64,000 bases of DNA from Flavobacterium granuli (GTDB taxonomy: Bacteria; Bacteroidota; Bacteroidia; Flavobacteriales; Flavobacteriaceae): NCBI RefSeq assembly GCF_900129705.1, contig NZ_FQWO01000005.1, positions 62,001 through 126,000 of the forward strand, written 5' to 3'. A model generated the notes under the pieces. That model made no database searches. It worked only from the letters and a program-made list of their open reading frames with translations, and was not told where the DNA came from. A program made the position numbers and the translations under genes. Below are positions 36,160-45,287 of the stretch, one piece after another (the first letter of the stretch is position 1; the number at the start of each line of letters is the position of its first letter).

Positions 36160-37371
36160 TTGAATACAAACAATAATATAAGCAAATCTAGATATTTTAA
36201 ACTAATCCTGATTCTAGGTTCTCTAACAGCTCTGGGACCATTTTCAATCGATATGTATTTACCGGGATTTTCAGGAATTGCTACGGATTTAAACACCACA
36301 GTTGCCGAAGTTGCCATGACTTTGTCTAGCTATTTTATAGGAATTTCTGCAGGACAATTGCTTTACGGTCCATTGTTAGACCGTTTTGGCAGAAAAAAAC
36401 CTTTATTTATTGGATTATTGGTTTATATATTGGCTTCTTTGGGTTGCATATTTGTCAATGACATTGATACTTTTATAGGTTTACGATTTATACAAGCAGT
36501 AGGTAGTTGCGCGGCAACTGTAGCATCCATTTCTATGGTTCGAGATCTATTTCCGGTACGAGATATTCCAAAAGTTATGTCGTATTTAATGCTTGTCGTT
36601 GGGCTTTCGCCAATGTTAGCGCCAACAGTTGGCGGTTATATTACCGAAGCTTTTGGTTGGCATGCTGTTTTTTTTATTTTAATGTGCATTGGAATTCTGA
36701 TTCTTTTAGCGGCTCATTTTGGTTTACCACACACTCACAAACCCGATACTTCAATTTCGCTAAAACCAAAGCCTATTATTCTTAATTTTTGGAGTGTTAT
36801 CAAAGAACCTCAGTTCTTTACCTATGCTTTAACCGGAGCAATCTCATTTTCAGGCCTGTTTACTTATGTTGCGGCTTCACCTATTTTATTTATGCATATT
36901 TTTGAAGTAGATGCAAAAACTTATGGTTGGATTTTTGCCTTTATGTCTTTGAGTTTAATAAGCGGTAGCCAGCTTAATTCTTTATTGTTAAGGAAATTTA
37001 GTAGTGAACAGATGATTTTTGGCGCATTGATTACACAATCAGTAATTAGTGTTATTTTCCTTATTTTGTCTTTGAATGATGTATTAGGCTTATATGAAAC
37101 AATTGGAATGCTATTTTTATTTCTGTCTTGTTTAGGAGTTGCTAATCCAAATACTGCTGGGCTTACTCTTGCTCCTTTTTCCAAAAATGCCGGAAGTGCT
37201 TCGTCTTTAATGGGAGCTATTCAACTTGGATTGGGTGCTACGGCATCATTTGCAGTAGGGATTTTTCTGGAAGATTCTATGATCCCTATGACCGTAATCA
37301 TGATGGTGTCAACTGTTTTGGCTTTTATTGTTTTGAATATTGGCAGGCGTCGCATTAAAATTAAATACTAG
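36160..37371 (+). CDS. Bcr/CflA-family multidrug efflux MFS transporter
   Basis: This 403-residue, twelve-helix protein has the Bcr/CflA hallmark ALGPFSIDMYLPGFSGIATDLNTT near the N-terminus and the MFS loop GPLLDRFGRKKPL after helix 2. These proton antiporters expel drugs such as bicyclomycin, sulfonamides or chloramphenicol. The start must be the TTG at 36160: no in-frame ATG occurs before the essential SIDMYLPG motif. A hairpin separates it from the convergent NADH dehydrogenase gene. Confidence 0.9.
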   Translation: MNTNNNISKSRYFKLILILGSLTALGPFSIDMYLPGFSGIATDLNTTVAEVAMTLSSYFIGISAGQLLYGPLLDRFGRKKPLFIGLLVYILASLGCIFVNDIDTFIGLRFIQAVGSCAATVASISMVRDLFPVRDIPKVMSYLMLVVGLSPMLAPTVGGYITEAFGWHAVFFILMCIGILILLAAHFGLPHTHKPDTSISLKPKPIILNFWSVIKEPQFFTYALTGAISFSGLFTYVAASPILFMHIFEVDAKTYGWIFAFMSLSLISGSQLNSLLLRKFSSEQMIFGALITQSVISVIFLILSLNDVLGLYETIGMLFLFLSCLGVANPNTAGLTLAPFSKNAGSASSLMGAIQLGLGATASFAVGIFLEDSMIPMTVIMMVSTVLAFIVLNIGRRRIKIKY

Positions 37372-37400
37372 ACTTTGAATCTATTTTTCAAATAAAATAA

Positions 37401-37437
37401 GCTACTCCATAGAAATTTTATTTTTCTATAGAGTAGC
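37401..37437. terminator. Hairpin between convergent genes
   Basis: A 15-bp stem with one mismatch (GCTACTCCATAGAAA, 37401-37415, with TTTCTATAGAGTAGC, 37423-37437) and a 7-base loop. T-rich sequence follows on the minus side; the plus side lacks a clean T tract. Confidence 0.65.
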
Positions 37438-37455
37438 CATGCTATTATTTTGAAA

Positions 37456-38742
37456 TTAACAAAGGGTTTCTTTGTCTGTTAAACTTTGTTTGCTGTCCGG
37501 TCTAATAATCATTCGTAACGATTGATCTTTTGAAAAATAGGCAATTGTCCAATTGTAGAGTGTTTGCAATCTGTTGCGGTAGGTTATTAATGAAACCAAA
37601 TGAACAAATAGCCAAATCATCCAAGCCAAAAGGCCTTTGAAGTGCCAATTGGGTTTAGGTAAGTCGACAACCGCTTTCTTTTTTCCAATGATAGCCATTG
37701 CACCTTTGTCATGATATTTAAAAGGGCTCAAAGGACTATTTTTATTGATAGCCTTAAAGTTTTTAGCGAGATTTATTCCTTGCTGAATTGCTACTTGAGC
37801 CACCTGCGGATGTCCTTCAGGGAAATTTTTATCGGTAAGCTGAATACAAGTATCCCCAATGGCATAAATATTTTCGGTTCCATTAATCTTATTGAAAGCA
37901 TCGGTAGCCATTCTTTTTCCTCGACCATAGCTCTCGCTTGGAATTCCTTCAAATGTTTTAGCAGAAACCCCTGCTGCCCAAATTAGATTTTTAGTTTGTA
38001 TACTTTCGCCGTTTGACATGAAAACAGTGTCATCTACATAATCCACTACTCTACTGTTCAATTTCACTACAACACCTAGTTTCGTTAGCGCTTCCAATGT
38101 ATCTTCTTGTGAGGCTTTACTCATTGGGGACAACAAAGCGTCAGAACCATCAATTAAATAAATATTGCTGGCTGTGGTACTGAGTTCAGGATATTCTTTA
38201 CGGAATATGTTTTTTCTCATTTCGGCAAACATACCTGAAACTTCAACACCTGTTGGACCACCGCCAACAACAACAATAGTTAGCAGTTTTCTGCGTTTTC
38301 GGGTATTCTTACAAATGGAAGCTTTCTCTAAATTTTTCAATACGGTATTGCGCATCTCAATGGCATCATTGAGCGTTTTCATGGGAATCGCATTTTCCTT
38401 TACGTTTTCCATACCGAAATAACTGGTTTCGGCTCCCGTGGCAAAAACCAAATAATCGTAATCTAATTCTCCGTTATTGAGCACCACTTTATTCTCAGAC
38501 GGGATAACTTTTAGCACTTCACCCAAACGGAATTGAAGGTTTTTTTTACCTGCAAAAAATTTACGAAAGGGATAGCTGATGCTCGACGGTTCTAAAAAAG
38601 CGGTAGCAACTTGATATATTAGTGGCGGAAAGAAATTATAATTATTTTTATCAACCAGTGTAACCTGGATTCCTTCTTGGTTTAACAACTCTTTAGCAAG
38701 ATTAAGTCCAGCAAATCCACCTCCAATGATTACAATATTCAT
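37456..38742 (-). CDS. ndh: Type II NADH:quinone oxidoreductase
   Basis: This 428-residue flavoprotein passes electrons from NADH to quinone without pumping protons. It has the FAD motif IVIIGGGFAGLNLAKELL at residues 3-20, the NADH motif VVVGGGPTGVEVSGMFAEM near 160, and the family block IYAIGDTCIQ near 295 followed by HPQVAQVAIQQG. The C-terminal stretch LLAWMIWLFVHLVSLITYRNR is a membrane-anchoring helix typical of NDH-2. The gene stands alone on the minus strand. Confidence 0.92.
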   Translation of the reverse strand: MNIVIIGGGFAGLNLAKELLNQEGIQVTLVDKNNYNFFPPLIYQVATAFLEPSSISYPFRKFFAGKKNLQFRLGEVLKVIPSENKVVLNNGELDYDYLVFATGAETSYFGMENVKENAIPMKTLNDAIEMRNTVLKNLEKASICKNTRKRRKLLTIVVVGGGPTGVEVSGMFAEMRKNIFRKEYPELSTTASNIYLIDGSDALLSPMSKASQEDTLEALTKLGVVVKLNSRVVDYVDDTVFMSNGESIQTKNLIWAAGVSAKTFEGIPSESYGRGKRMATDAFNKINGTENIYAIGDTCIQLTDKNFPEGHPQVAQVAIQQGINLAKNFKAINKNSPLSPFKYHDKGAMAIIGKKKAVVDLPKPNWHFKGLLAWMIWLFVHLVSLITYRNRLQTLYNWTIAYFSKDQSLRMIIRPDSKQSLTDKETLC

Positions 38743-38890
38743 ATAATGTTATTTAATAATTTTAATAAAAAAATAGCCTCCATAAACTTACAAAATTTAT
38801 AAGAACCACTAAAAAAAAAGAACTATTAAAAAAGGGTTAAACTTTCGCTTATTGAAGTGTTTGATCTTTTTTTTTGAATTTGAAATAAAA

Positions 38891-38929
38891 AAAACATTGC
38901 TTTACTTTTTCAAGCGTTTGCAATGTTTT
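38891..38929 (-). terminator. Terminator of the DEAD-box helicase gene
   Basis: AAAACATTGC (38891-38900) pairs perfectly with GCAATGTTTT (38920-38929). On the minus strand the stem runs into a long U tract, 24 bases after the helicase stop. Confidence 0.85.
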
Positions 38930-38953
38930 ATCGTTTGTAATCCAAAAATGGCT

Positions 38954-40291
38954 TTACTTCTTTTTTTGTCTTTTAATCGTTTTTTCTACAGGTTCATTTT
39001 TGTTTTGCAACAAATAATTAGCTAGCAATTTTTCAATCAATTCCTCTTTAGTCAAATGATGAAAAACGGTTTTTATTTTAGTTTTCAATTCCACATCCAC
39101 CTCATGGTTGGGTTTGGTTTTGAATATTTGTTTGGCCCATAAAAGAGTATTATTTTCTTCGATACTCAAGGCGCTTGGTTTTTTGAATTCAGTGAATTGA
39201 ATTCCCAGCTCTTTTTCAAAATCAGCAATTTCTACCACTTCTTCCGGCTGTAATACAGTCAACGAAAGGCCCTTTGCTCCCGCTCTTGCCGTTCTTCCGC
39301 TACGATGAACATAGGCTTCGTACACATCGGGTAAATGGTAATTCACTACATAAGAAATTTCTTTTACATCAATTCCTCTTGCAGCCAAATCAGTAGCTAC
39401 TAATATATTGATATGTCCCTCTCGGAATTGTTCCATGATGCGGTCTCTGATTCCCTGTGATAAACTTCCGTGCAAGGCACCGGAAGAAAAACGGTTAATG
39501 GCCAGATTTTTAGCCAGTTTATTAACCGCAGCTTTGGTCTTGCAAAAAATAATTCCGCGTTCGCCTTCTTTTGAATTCAGAAAATGCATCAAAACGTCCA
39601 GTTTTTCAATAGGATCCACCACAATATATTCATGGTCAATTCCTTGATTCCCTATGGTTTCCATGCTGGCACTAACTTGTACCACGTTTTTATGTAAGTA
39701 ATTTTGAACCAATTGTTTTATGGCTCCTGGCATAGTAGCCGAAAACAATAATGTTTTGTGTTCCTTAGGCAATTCGGCAACAATTTCATCCAAGCTTTCT
39801 TTTAGGATAGTTACCATTTCATCGGCTTCATCGAGCACGAGGAATTTAGTTTCCTTTAGATTAATTGCTTTGCGCTGGATTAAATCAATCAAACGTCCCG
39901 GAGTAGCTACCACAATATGAGTTGGAGATGTCAAGCGTTCTATTTGCGGTTTTATTGGGATTCCACCGCAAGTAGCTGCTATAGAAACTTCAGGAAGGTA
40001 TTTTGCAAAATCTTCCAGATTTCTAAAAATTTGATGTCCCAGTTCTCGTGTAGGAACCAGTATTACAGCTTGAACTGTAGGTAATGTAGTGTCTATTAAT
40101 TGTAAAATAGGTAATCCAAAAGCAGCCGTTTTTCCAGTTCCTGTTTTGGCAAGACCTACTAAATCAGTAGTATTAGCTAAAAGTAGCGGGATTGTCTTTT
40201 GTTGGATTTCTGTTGGCACAACAATTTCCAATTCGGTAATCGCTTTTAGTATGGGTGCCGAAATTCCTAAATCAGTGAATTGTTTTGACAT
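38954..40291 (-). CDS. DEAD-box ATP-dependent RNA helicase
   Basis: This 445-residue protein shows the DEAD-box motifs in order: Q motif (FTDLGISAPILKAITELEIVVPTEIQ), Walker A AKTGTGKTAAFGLP, PTRELGHQI, VLDEADEM, LLFSATMP, VATDLAARGIDV and YVHRSGRTARAG. A lysine-rich tail (KTIKRQKKK) probably helps RNA binding. Such enzymes remodel RNA during ribosome assembly or in the cold. It lies 102 bases downstream of another helicase gene on the same strand but is probably a separate unit. Which paralogue it is (RhlE, DeaD) cannot be set from this alone. Confidence 0.93.
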   Translation of the reverse strand: MSKQFTDLGISAPILKAITELEIVVPTEIQQKTIPLLLANTTDLVGLAKTGTGKTAAFGLPILQLIDTTLPTVQAVILVPTRELGHQIFRNLEDFAKYLPEVSIAATCGGIPIKPQIERLTSPTHIVVATPGRLIDLIQRKAINLKETKFLVLDEADEMVTILKESLDEIVAELPKEHKTLLFSATMPGAIKQLVQNYLHKNVVQVSASMETIGNQGIDHEYIVVDPIEKLDVLMHFLNSKEGERGIIFCKTKAAVNKLAKNLAINRFSSGALHGSLSQGIRDRIMEQFREGHINILVATDLAARGIDVKEISYVVNYHLPDVYEAYVHRSGRTARAGAKGLSLTVLQPEEVVEIADFEKELGIQFTEFKKPSALSIEENNTLLWAKQIFKTKPNHEVDVELKTKIKTVFHHLTKEELIEKLLANYLLQNKNEPVEKTIKRQKKK

Positions 40292-40393
40292 GTTTTGGAT
40301 TTATTATTTTATAAAAATAGTTGTTTTGCATTGCGATTTTTTAATCCTGATGATTCCGATTGCTCTCAAAATTATCAGGATTAGCATTTTATA

Positions 40394-41938
40394 TTATTCC
40401 TCATCAGGTTCGTTCATGATTTTCTCACGATACTTTTTCCCAATTAGCAAGGTCATTTTTAATTTGTAATCATCAATAAGCCATTCGCGGTAGTTTTTAC
40501 TGCATTGGCTCAAACATTTAGAATAGCGCTTAATACGACAATCAATGTCGTTGTCTAATTCCTTGGACAAGGATTTAGCTTCCTGCAAAGTTTCAGTATT
40601 GTCAACACACATGGCAGCGTGTTGTTCTAATGATTTATCCAAAACTACTTTGGAACGCAAGTTTTGTTTAATGATTAGCTTGTGTTCTTCGTCTACATCA
40701 AAGGTTACATCGGCTGTTTTACTGAATTTGGCTCGCAATTCAGGAGGCATACTGTATTTAAAATACATTTCAATCTCAGTATCATCACGCAAGTTTTCTA
40801 AATAGAATTCAGGCGATTTGAAAATGTGCTGCCAGTTTACAGGTTCACTCCACAATCCAAAACGCGCAGCATTATTCCCTAAATCAATCACAGTAAAATG
40901 GTCTTTATTAGGTAGTTTTCTCGAACCGCGGCCAATCATTTGATAGTATAGCGTCAACGATTTTGTAGCTCTATTCAAAATAATGGTTTCTACAGTAGGT
41001 TCATCAAAACCAGTTGTCAAAATCCCAACTGAGGTTAAAATAGCATCAGGCGTATGTTTGAACCAATGTAAAATATCTTTTCGTTCTTCGTTACTGCTGG
41101 TGTTGTCTAAATGTCGAATAGCATAACCTGCTTCTCTAAAAGTTTCATAAACATATAAAGAAGTATTGATTCCGTTATTGAAAATCAATGTTTTCTTGCC
41201 CAATGATTTTTCAGTGTAGGCATGCAATAATTTCTCTTGCATGGCCATATTGGTATACAAATCATCCGAAGATTTTACAGTATAATCACCATTTATTCCC
41301 ACTTTAAGCGAAGTTAGACCTACATCATAACTATAAGTAGTTGCCTTGGCCAAAAATCCGTTTTCAATCAAAGAACTGATGGTGTCGCCTACAATTAATT
41401 CATTGTAGCTTTCATTCATCGGTAACTTGATATTAGAGCTCAGAGGAGTTGCTGTAACGCCCAGGATAAATGAATTAGCAAATGAGCTTAATAATTTTCT
41501 AAAAGAATTGTAATGTGCCTCATCTATAATAACTAAACCTACATTGTCTAATTGCAGTTTATCATCATTGATACGGTTTTTTAATGTTTCAACCATCGCC
41601 ACAAAGCAAGAATATTCATTTTGATCGGGAAATTCTTTGACTTTACTGTTGATTATTTTATTCTTTACGCCAAAACCTTTCAACATCTTAGAGGTTTGTT
41701 TGCATAACTCAATTCTGTGCGTCAAAACAACCACCTTCTTGTCGTGTTGTGACAAATAACGGCGTACGATTTCTGAAAATATCACTGTTTTCCCTCCGCC
41801 TGTAGGCAATTGGTAAAGCAGATGATGATTTTGCGGAGCATTATCTATGCGTTCAAATATCGCATCAATGTCTCCTTGTTGATAAGCATAAAGTTCTTTT
41901 CTGTCTTCTTTTTCTATTTCTATAGTATTTTCAAACAT
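40394..41938 (-). CDS. Superfamily II DEAD/DEAH helicase (RadD/ResIII-like)
   Basis: This 514-residue protein is an SF2 helicase of the type III restriction/RadD kind: Walker A QLPTGGGKTVIFSEIVRRYL, Walker B VIIDEAHYNSF, motif III GVTATPLSS, then the C-terminal helicase domain with TGFDEPTVETIILNRATKSLTLYYQMIGRGSRKL (motif VI). No nuclease or methyltransferase domain or partner is present, so it is not a restriction system. The last 110 residues are Cys- and Lys-containing with no recognised domain. A role in DNA repair, as for RadD, is a reasonable inference. Confidence 0.86.
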   Translation of the reverse strand: MFENTIEIEKEDRKELYAYQQGDIDAIFERIDNAPQNHHLLYQLPTGGGKTVIFSEIVRRYLSQHDKKVVVLTHRIELCKQTSKMLKGFGVKNKIINSKVKEFPDQNEYSCFVAMVETLKNRINDDKLQLDNVGLVIIDEAHYNSFRKLLSSFANSFILGVTATPLSSNIKLPMNESYNELIVGDTISSLIENGFLAKATTYSYDVGLTSLKVGINGDYTVKSSDDLYTNMAMQEKLLHAYTEKSLGKKTLIFNNGINTSLYVYETFREAGYAIRHLDNTSSNEERKDILHWFKHTPDAILTSVGILTTGFDEPTVETIILNRATKSLTLYYQMIGRGSRKLPNKDHFTVIDLGNNAARFGLWSEPVNWQHIFKSPEFYLENLRDDTEIEMYFKYSMPPELRAKFSKTADVTFDVDEEHKLIIKQNLRSKVVLDKSLEQHAAMCVDNTETLQEAKSLSKELDNDIDCRIKRYSKCLSQCSKNYREWLIDDYKLKMTLLIGKKYREKIMNEPDEE

Positions 41939-41958
41939 TGTTTTTTGTTGGATTTTTG

Positions 41959-41966
41959 CAAAAATA
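41959..41966 (-). promoter_or_regulatory. Candidate -7 element of the SF2 helicase gene
   Basis: On the minus strand TATTTTTG, matching TAnnTTTG, 20 bases before the start codon; no clear -33. Confidence 0.35.
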
Positions 41967-42042
41967 CACCTAAAAAACAGTTATTCCGTCATAATTAGTT
42001 TAAAATATCGGGAGCGATTAAATAAAATTGAATTATAGCGGT

Positions 42043-42570
42043 TTAGTATTCGAGTCGTTCTACTATTGTTTTAAACTCGGATTCGTTCTTCCATTTTTGT
42101 TCAAAAGCTTCATTTTGAATAGATTTTAACCTGGATTTAAAATCGGATAAAATGCCATTGGCAACTAAATATTGAGTTGCCTGTTCGAAAGAATTCAGCA
42201 TGCTTTTAAAAAATAAGTCCTGTTTTATCGCATGTCCGGCAGAGAAAGTTTGTGCAATTTCGATATTGTAAAGCATCAAATCAGCAATTACAAATGGGTC
42301 TACACCCAAAACCATGAAATGCTTGATATACTTTTGAGCAACAGATCGACGCATCTTTGGCTTTTTAGCTCTACCACTGGTTTTTAAAGGAAAATATTCA
42401 TTTGAAATCTTGATTTTAGATTCTAATAAAAGAGTATTTTCCTTAGGATTAAATACAAAGTCATAAAATACTTTTACAGGACTGAATTTTTCATACAATT
42501 CGATGATTTGTTCTTCGAGTTGTTCTTTACTGAGTTCCTTGACGTATTTTTTTAAATCCCTCTTGCTCAT
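42043..42570 (-). CDS. DUF6155-like conserved protein
   Basis: This 175-residue helical, basic protein starts SKRDLKKYVKELSKEQLEEQIIELYEKF and has KVFYDFVFNPKE, then a lysine/arginine patch (SGRAKKPKMRRSVAQKYIKHF). I recognise it as the kind of protein annotated DUF6155, with no known function. The basic middle could bind nucleic acid. It is cytoplasmic, with no signal or membrane segment. It lies 104 bases upstream of the SF2 helicase on the same strand, each gene having its own -7 element. Confidence 0.7.
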   Translation of the reverse strand: MSKRDLKKYVKELSKEQLEEQIIELYEKFSPVKVFYDFVFNPKENTLLLESKIKISNEYFPLKTSGRAKKPKMRRSVAQKYIKHFMVLGVDPFVIADLMLYNIEIAQTFSAGHAIKQDLFFKSMLNSFEQATQYLVANGILSDFKSRLKSIQNEAFEQKWKNESEFKTIVERLEY

Positions 42571-42589
42571 AATTTAAATGTAAAGGATG

Positions 42590-42597
42590 CAAAAGTA
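42590..42597 (-). promoter_or_regulatory. Candidate -7 element of the DUF6155 gene
   Basis: Minus-strand TACTTTTG, 20 bases before the start codon; no clear -33. Confidence 0.35.
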
Positions 42598-42687
42598 AAT
42601 TAGTTTTTGCAGGAATGTTTTAAAATTACCTGCTAATATTTTTTAAAACAGTTGTTTTTATAGCTTTTTGTTGCAAATAAGTTTTAC

Positions 42688-42699
42688 TAAAACGTTTTA
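42688..42699. promoter_or_regulatory. LacI-type palindrome upstream of the 3-keto-sugar operon
   Basis: TAAAACGTTTTA is a perfect 12-bp palindrome with a central CG, the form typical of LacI/GalR-family operators. It lies about 260 bases upstream of the first gene. No LacI-family gene is in the window. Confidence 0.35.
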
Positions 42700-42957
42700 T
42701 TATAGCTAAAAACTGATAAAAAAATCATTATTGTCATTTTAATTGAATCAATGTAATTGCATTAACTATTATTTTGAATGACATTCGACGGTAACTATTG
42801 CAATTTATACAATATATTCTTTAATAAATATATAATATTCAATTAACATTTCATTTTAACACTAAAATTAAATAATTGTTTGTTTTTATTTATTATTGTA
42901 ATGATATAATAATTATTAAATATTCATTTTTAGTTGATATTATTAATAAAATAAGTA

Positions 42958-43518
42958 ATGGATAGACGTAAAGCACTTAAAAACGTAGCCTTTTTGCTAG
43001 GAACTGCAATTTCTTCGAGTACAATCGGGGTTTTGTTTGAAAATTTTGGAACCTATGAAGGAGAAAAAAATCAAATTTCTTTTTCTGCTAAGGAGGAAGA
43101 AATTCTAGCCGAATTTGCAGATATTATTATTCCAACGACAAAATCTTCGCTGGGAGCAAAAGCCGCCGGTGTGGGTGATTTTATTCCAATGATGGTTAGG
43201 GATTGTTATCCTGCCAATTTGCAACTTCTTTTTGCTTCAGGGATGAAAGAAATGTTGTCAAAATGCCAAAAAGATTTCAATAAGGATTTTCTTTCTCTGT
43301 CTGGCGAAGAGCGTCACAAACTGATGACTGATTTAACTGCTGAGGCAATTGCTGGTGGCAAGAAGCCTTCCTTTTTTATGATTGCCAGAGACTTAACTTT
43401 ATTGGGGTATTTTTCCTCTGAAATTGGTTGTACTCAAGCCCGTGAATACCTTCCTATTCCAGGAAAGTATGATGGAAATGTAGATTATAAGCCAGGGCAA
43501 AAAGCTTGGGCTACTTAA
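42958..43518 (+). CDS. Gluconate 2-dehydrogenase subunit 3 family protein (small subunit, Tat signal)
   Basis: This 186-residue protein is the small subunit of a three-part periplasmic sugar dehydrogenase. The N-terminus (MDRRKALKNVAFLLGTAISSS) is a twin-arginine-type signal. The mature part has the family pattern FSAKEEEILAEFADIIIPTT followed by GAKAAGVGDFIPMMVRDCY. In this family the small subunit carries the export signal and takes the folded flavoprotein with it. The GMC partner lacking its own signal follows 53 bases later, which fits exactly. Confidence 0.85.
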   Translation: MDRRKALKNVAFLLGTAISSSTIGVLFENFGTYEGEKNQISFSAKEEEILAEFADIIIPTTKSSLGAKAAGVGDFIPMMVRDCYPANLQLLFASGMKEMLSKCQKDFNKDFLSLSGEERHKLMTDLTAEAIAGGKKPSFFMIARDLTLLGYFSSEIGCTQAREYLPIPGKYDGNVDYKPGQKAWAT

Positions 43519-43571
43519 TAATTTAAGATCCAATTGCTAATTTTTATTACGAACCTTTAAATGAAACAAAA

Positions 43572-45275
43572 GTGAATATAAACTCTAATTTAAAAAAACA
43601 AAATACCTACGATGCTATTGTCGTTGGCTCAGGAATAAGTGGTGGTTGGGCAGCAAAGGAACTCACCGAAAAAGGTTTAAAGGTTTTGATGCTCGAAAGA
43701 GGAATGAATATAGAGCATATAAAAGACTATGATTCAGCAATGAAAGCTCCTTGGGAGATTGAACATGCAGGAAGACTAACGCAGGAACAAAAAAGAACAC
43801 ACCCCGTTCAGAGTAGAGATTATCCGTATAATGAAGCTACTGAAAAATGGTGGGTAAATGACTTAGAATGCCCTTATACCGAGGACAAACGTTTTGACTG
43901 GTACCGAGGTTTTCATGTAGGAGGAAAATCATTAATGTGGGGACGTCAAAGTTACCGCTTCAGCGAACATAATTTTGAAGATAATGCCAAAGACGGTCAT
44001 GGAAATGATTGGCCTATTCGCTATAAAGACATTGCTCCTTGGTACGATTATGTTGAGAAATTTGCTGGAATCAGCGGACAAGTTGAAAATTGGCCTCTGT
44101 TACCTGACGGTAAATTCTTGCCCCCTATGGAGATGAACTGCGTTGAAAAATCAGTGAAAGAACGATTAGAAAAACATTATAACAATACCCGTTTAATGAC
44201 TATTGGCCGTACGGCAAATTTAACTGTACCTCATAATGGAAGAGGTAGTTGCCAGTACAGAAATTTATGCAGTCGCGGTTGTCCCTTTGGCGCTTATTTC
44301 AGTACACAGTCGGCGACTTTACCCGCTGCTATGGCAACCAAAAGACTAACGGTAAGACCTTATTCTATTGTAAATCACATCATTTACGATAAAGACACAA
44401 AAAAGGCAAAAGGAGTCATGGTTATTGATGCTGAAACGAATGAAACAATGGAATTTTATGCTAAAATCGTTTTTGTAAACGGTTCTACTTTAGGCTCGAC
44501 CTTTATATTATTGAACTCGACATCCGATGCGCATCCTAATGGCTTAGGAAATGCAAGCGGTCAATTGGGACATAATTTAATGGATCATCATTTCCGTTGT
44601 GGAGCCGAAGGAACTGCTGAAGGTTTTGAAGATAAATATACTTATGGCAGACGAGCCAACGGAATTTATATTCCAAGGTATCAGAATGTGGGCAGTGATA
44701 AAAGAGATTATTTGAGAGGTTTTGGTTATCAAGGAGGTGCCAGCAGAGGCGCTTGGCATAAAGAAGTTGCTGAATTGGCTTTTGGAGAAAATTTCAAAGA
44801 GACCTTGTCACTTCCGGCTAACAGCTGGAGTATGGGATTGGGTGGTTTTGGAGAAATGCTGCCTTATTATGAAAACAGAGTTTACATCGACCACAGCAAA
44901 AAAGATAAATGGGGTCAGCCTGTATTGGCAATTGATTGCGAATACAAAGAAAACGAAGCAAAGATGCGTGAAGATATGATGTATGATGCTGCAGAAATGC
45001 TGGAAGCCGCTGGAATAAAAAACGTAAGAACCTATGATAATGATTGTTATCCGGGAATGGCCATACATGAAATGGGAACGGCAAGGATGGGAAATGATCC
45101 CAAAGATTCTGTTTTAAACAAATGGAATCAAATGCATGAAGTCAGTAATGTATTTGTTACAGATGGTTCCTGTATGCCTTCAATCGCTTGTCAAAATCCT
45201 TCGTTGACTTTTATGGCTTTAACGGCAAGAGCTTGTGATTATGCTGTAAAAGAATTAAAAAAAGGAACTATTTAA
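43572..45275 (+). CDS. GMC-family FAD sugar dehydrogenase (probable glycoside 3-dehydrogenase large subunit)
   Basis: This 567-residue flavoprotein has the FAD motif AIVVGSGISGGWAAKELTEKG at about residues 13-33, GGKSLMWGRQSYRF near 117, a Cys-rich patch CQYRNLCSRGCPFGAY near 225 and the C-terminal GMC region HEMGTARMG...CQNPSLTFMALTARAC. With the Tat-bearing small subunit and a cytochrome c in the operon, it matches three-component glycoside 3-dehydrogenases that oxidise sugar C3-OH in the periplasm. It has no signal peptide and presumably hitchhikes. The start is a GTG (43572), since an ATG 11 bases upstream hits a stop after four codons. Confidence 0.87.
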   Translation: MNINSNLKKQNTYDAIVVGSGISGGWAAKELTEKGLKVLMLERGMNIEHIKDYDSAMKAPWEIEHAGRLTQEQKRTHPVQSRDYPYNEATEKWWVNDLECPYTEDKRFDWYRGFHVGGKSLMWGRQSYRFSEHNFEDNAKDGHGNDWPIRYKDIAPWYDYVEKFAGISGQVENWPLLPDGKFLPPMEMNCVEKSVKERLEKHYNNTRLMTIGRTANLTVPHNGRGSCQYRNLCSRGCPFGAYFSTQSATLPAAMATKRLTVRPYSIVNHIIYDKDTKKAKGVMVIDAETNETMEFYAKIVFVNGSTLGSTFILLNSTSDAHPNGLGNASGQLGHNLMDHHFRCGAEGTAEGFEDKYTYGRRANGIYIPRYQNVGSDKRDYLRGFGYQGGASRGAWHKEVAELAFGENFKETLSLPANSWSMGLGGFGEMLPYYENRVYIDHSKKDKWGQPVLAIDCEYKENEAKMREDMMYDAAEMLEAAGIKNVRTYDNDCYPGMAIHEMGTARMGNDPKDSVLNKWNQMHEVSNVFVTDGSCMPSIACQNPSLTFMALTARACDYAVKELKKGTI

Positions 45276-45287
45276 CGCCCAAAAGAG

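Larger units (their letters stand above)
42571..42957. other. Control region before the 3-keto-sugar operon
   Basis: No gene in these 387 very AT-rich bases. 42590-42597 is a minus-strand -7 match (TACTTTTG) for the DUF6155 gene. GCAGG/CCTGC arms flank a TTTTAAAA core at 42609-42633. TAAAACGTTTTA (42688-42699) is a perfect palindrome. I could not find a consensus TAnnTTTG promoter for the plus-strand operon, which may mean it depends on an activator or alternative sigma factor. Confidence 0.45.

Noticed and set aside
40394..42570. Defence or restriction island from the SF2 helicase and DUF6155 genes
   Set aside because: No nuclease, methyltransferase or other defence partner is present, and each gene appears to have its own promoter. 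A repair helicase is simpler.
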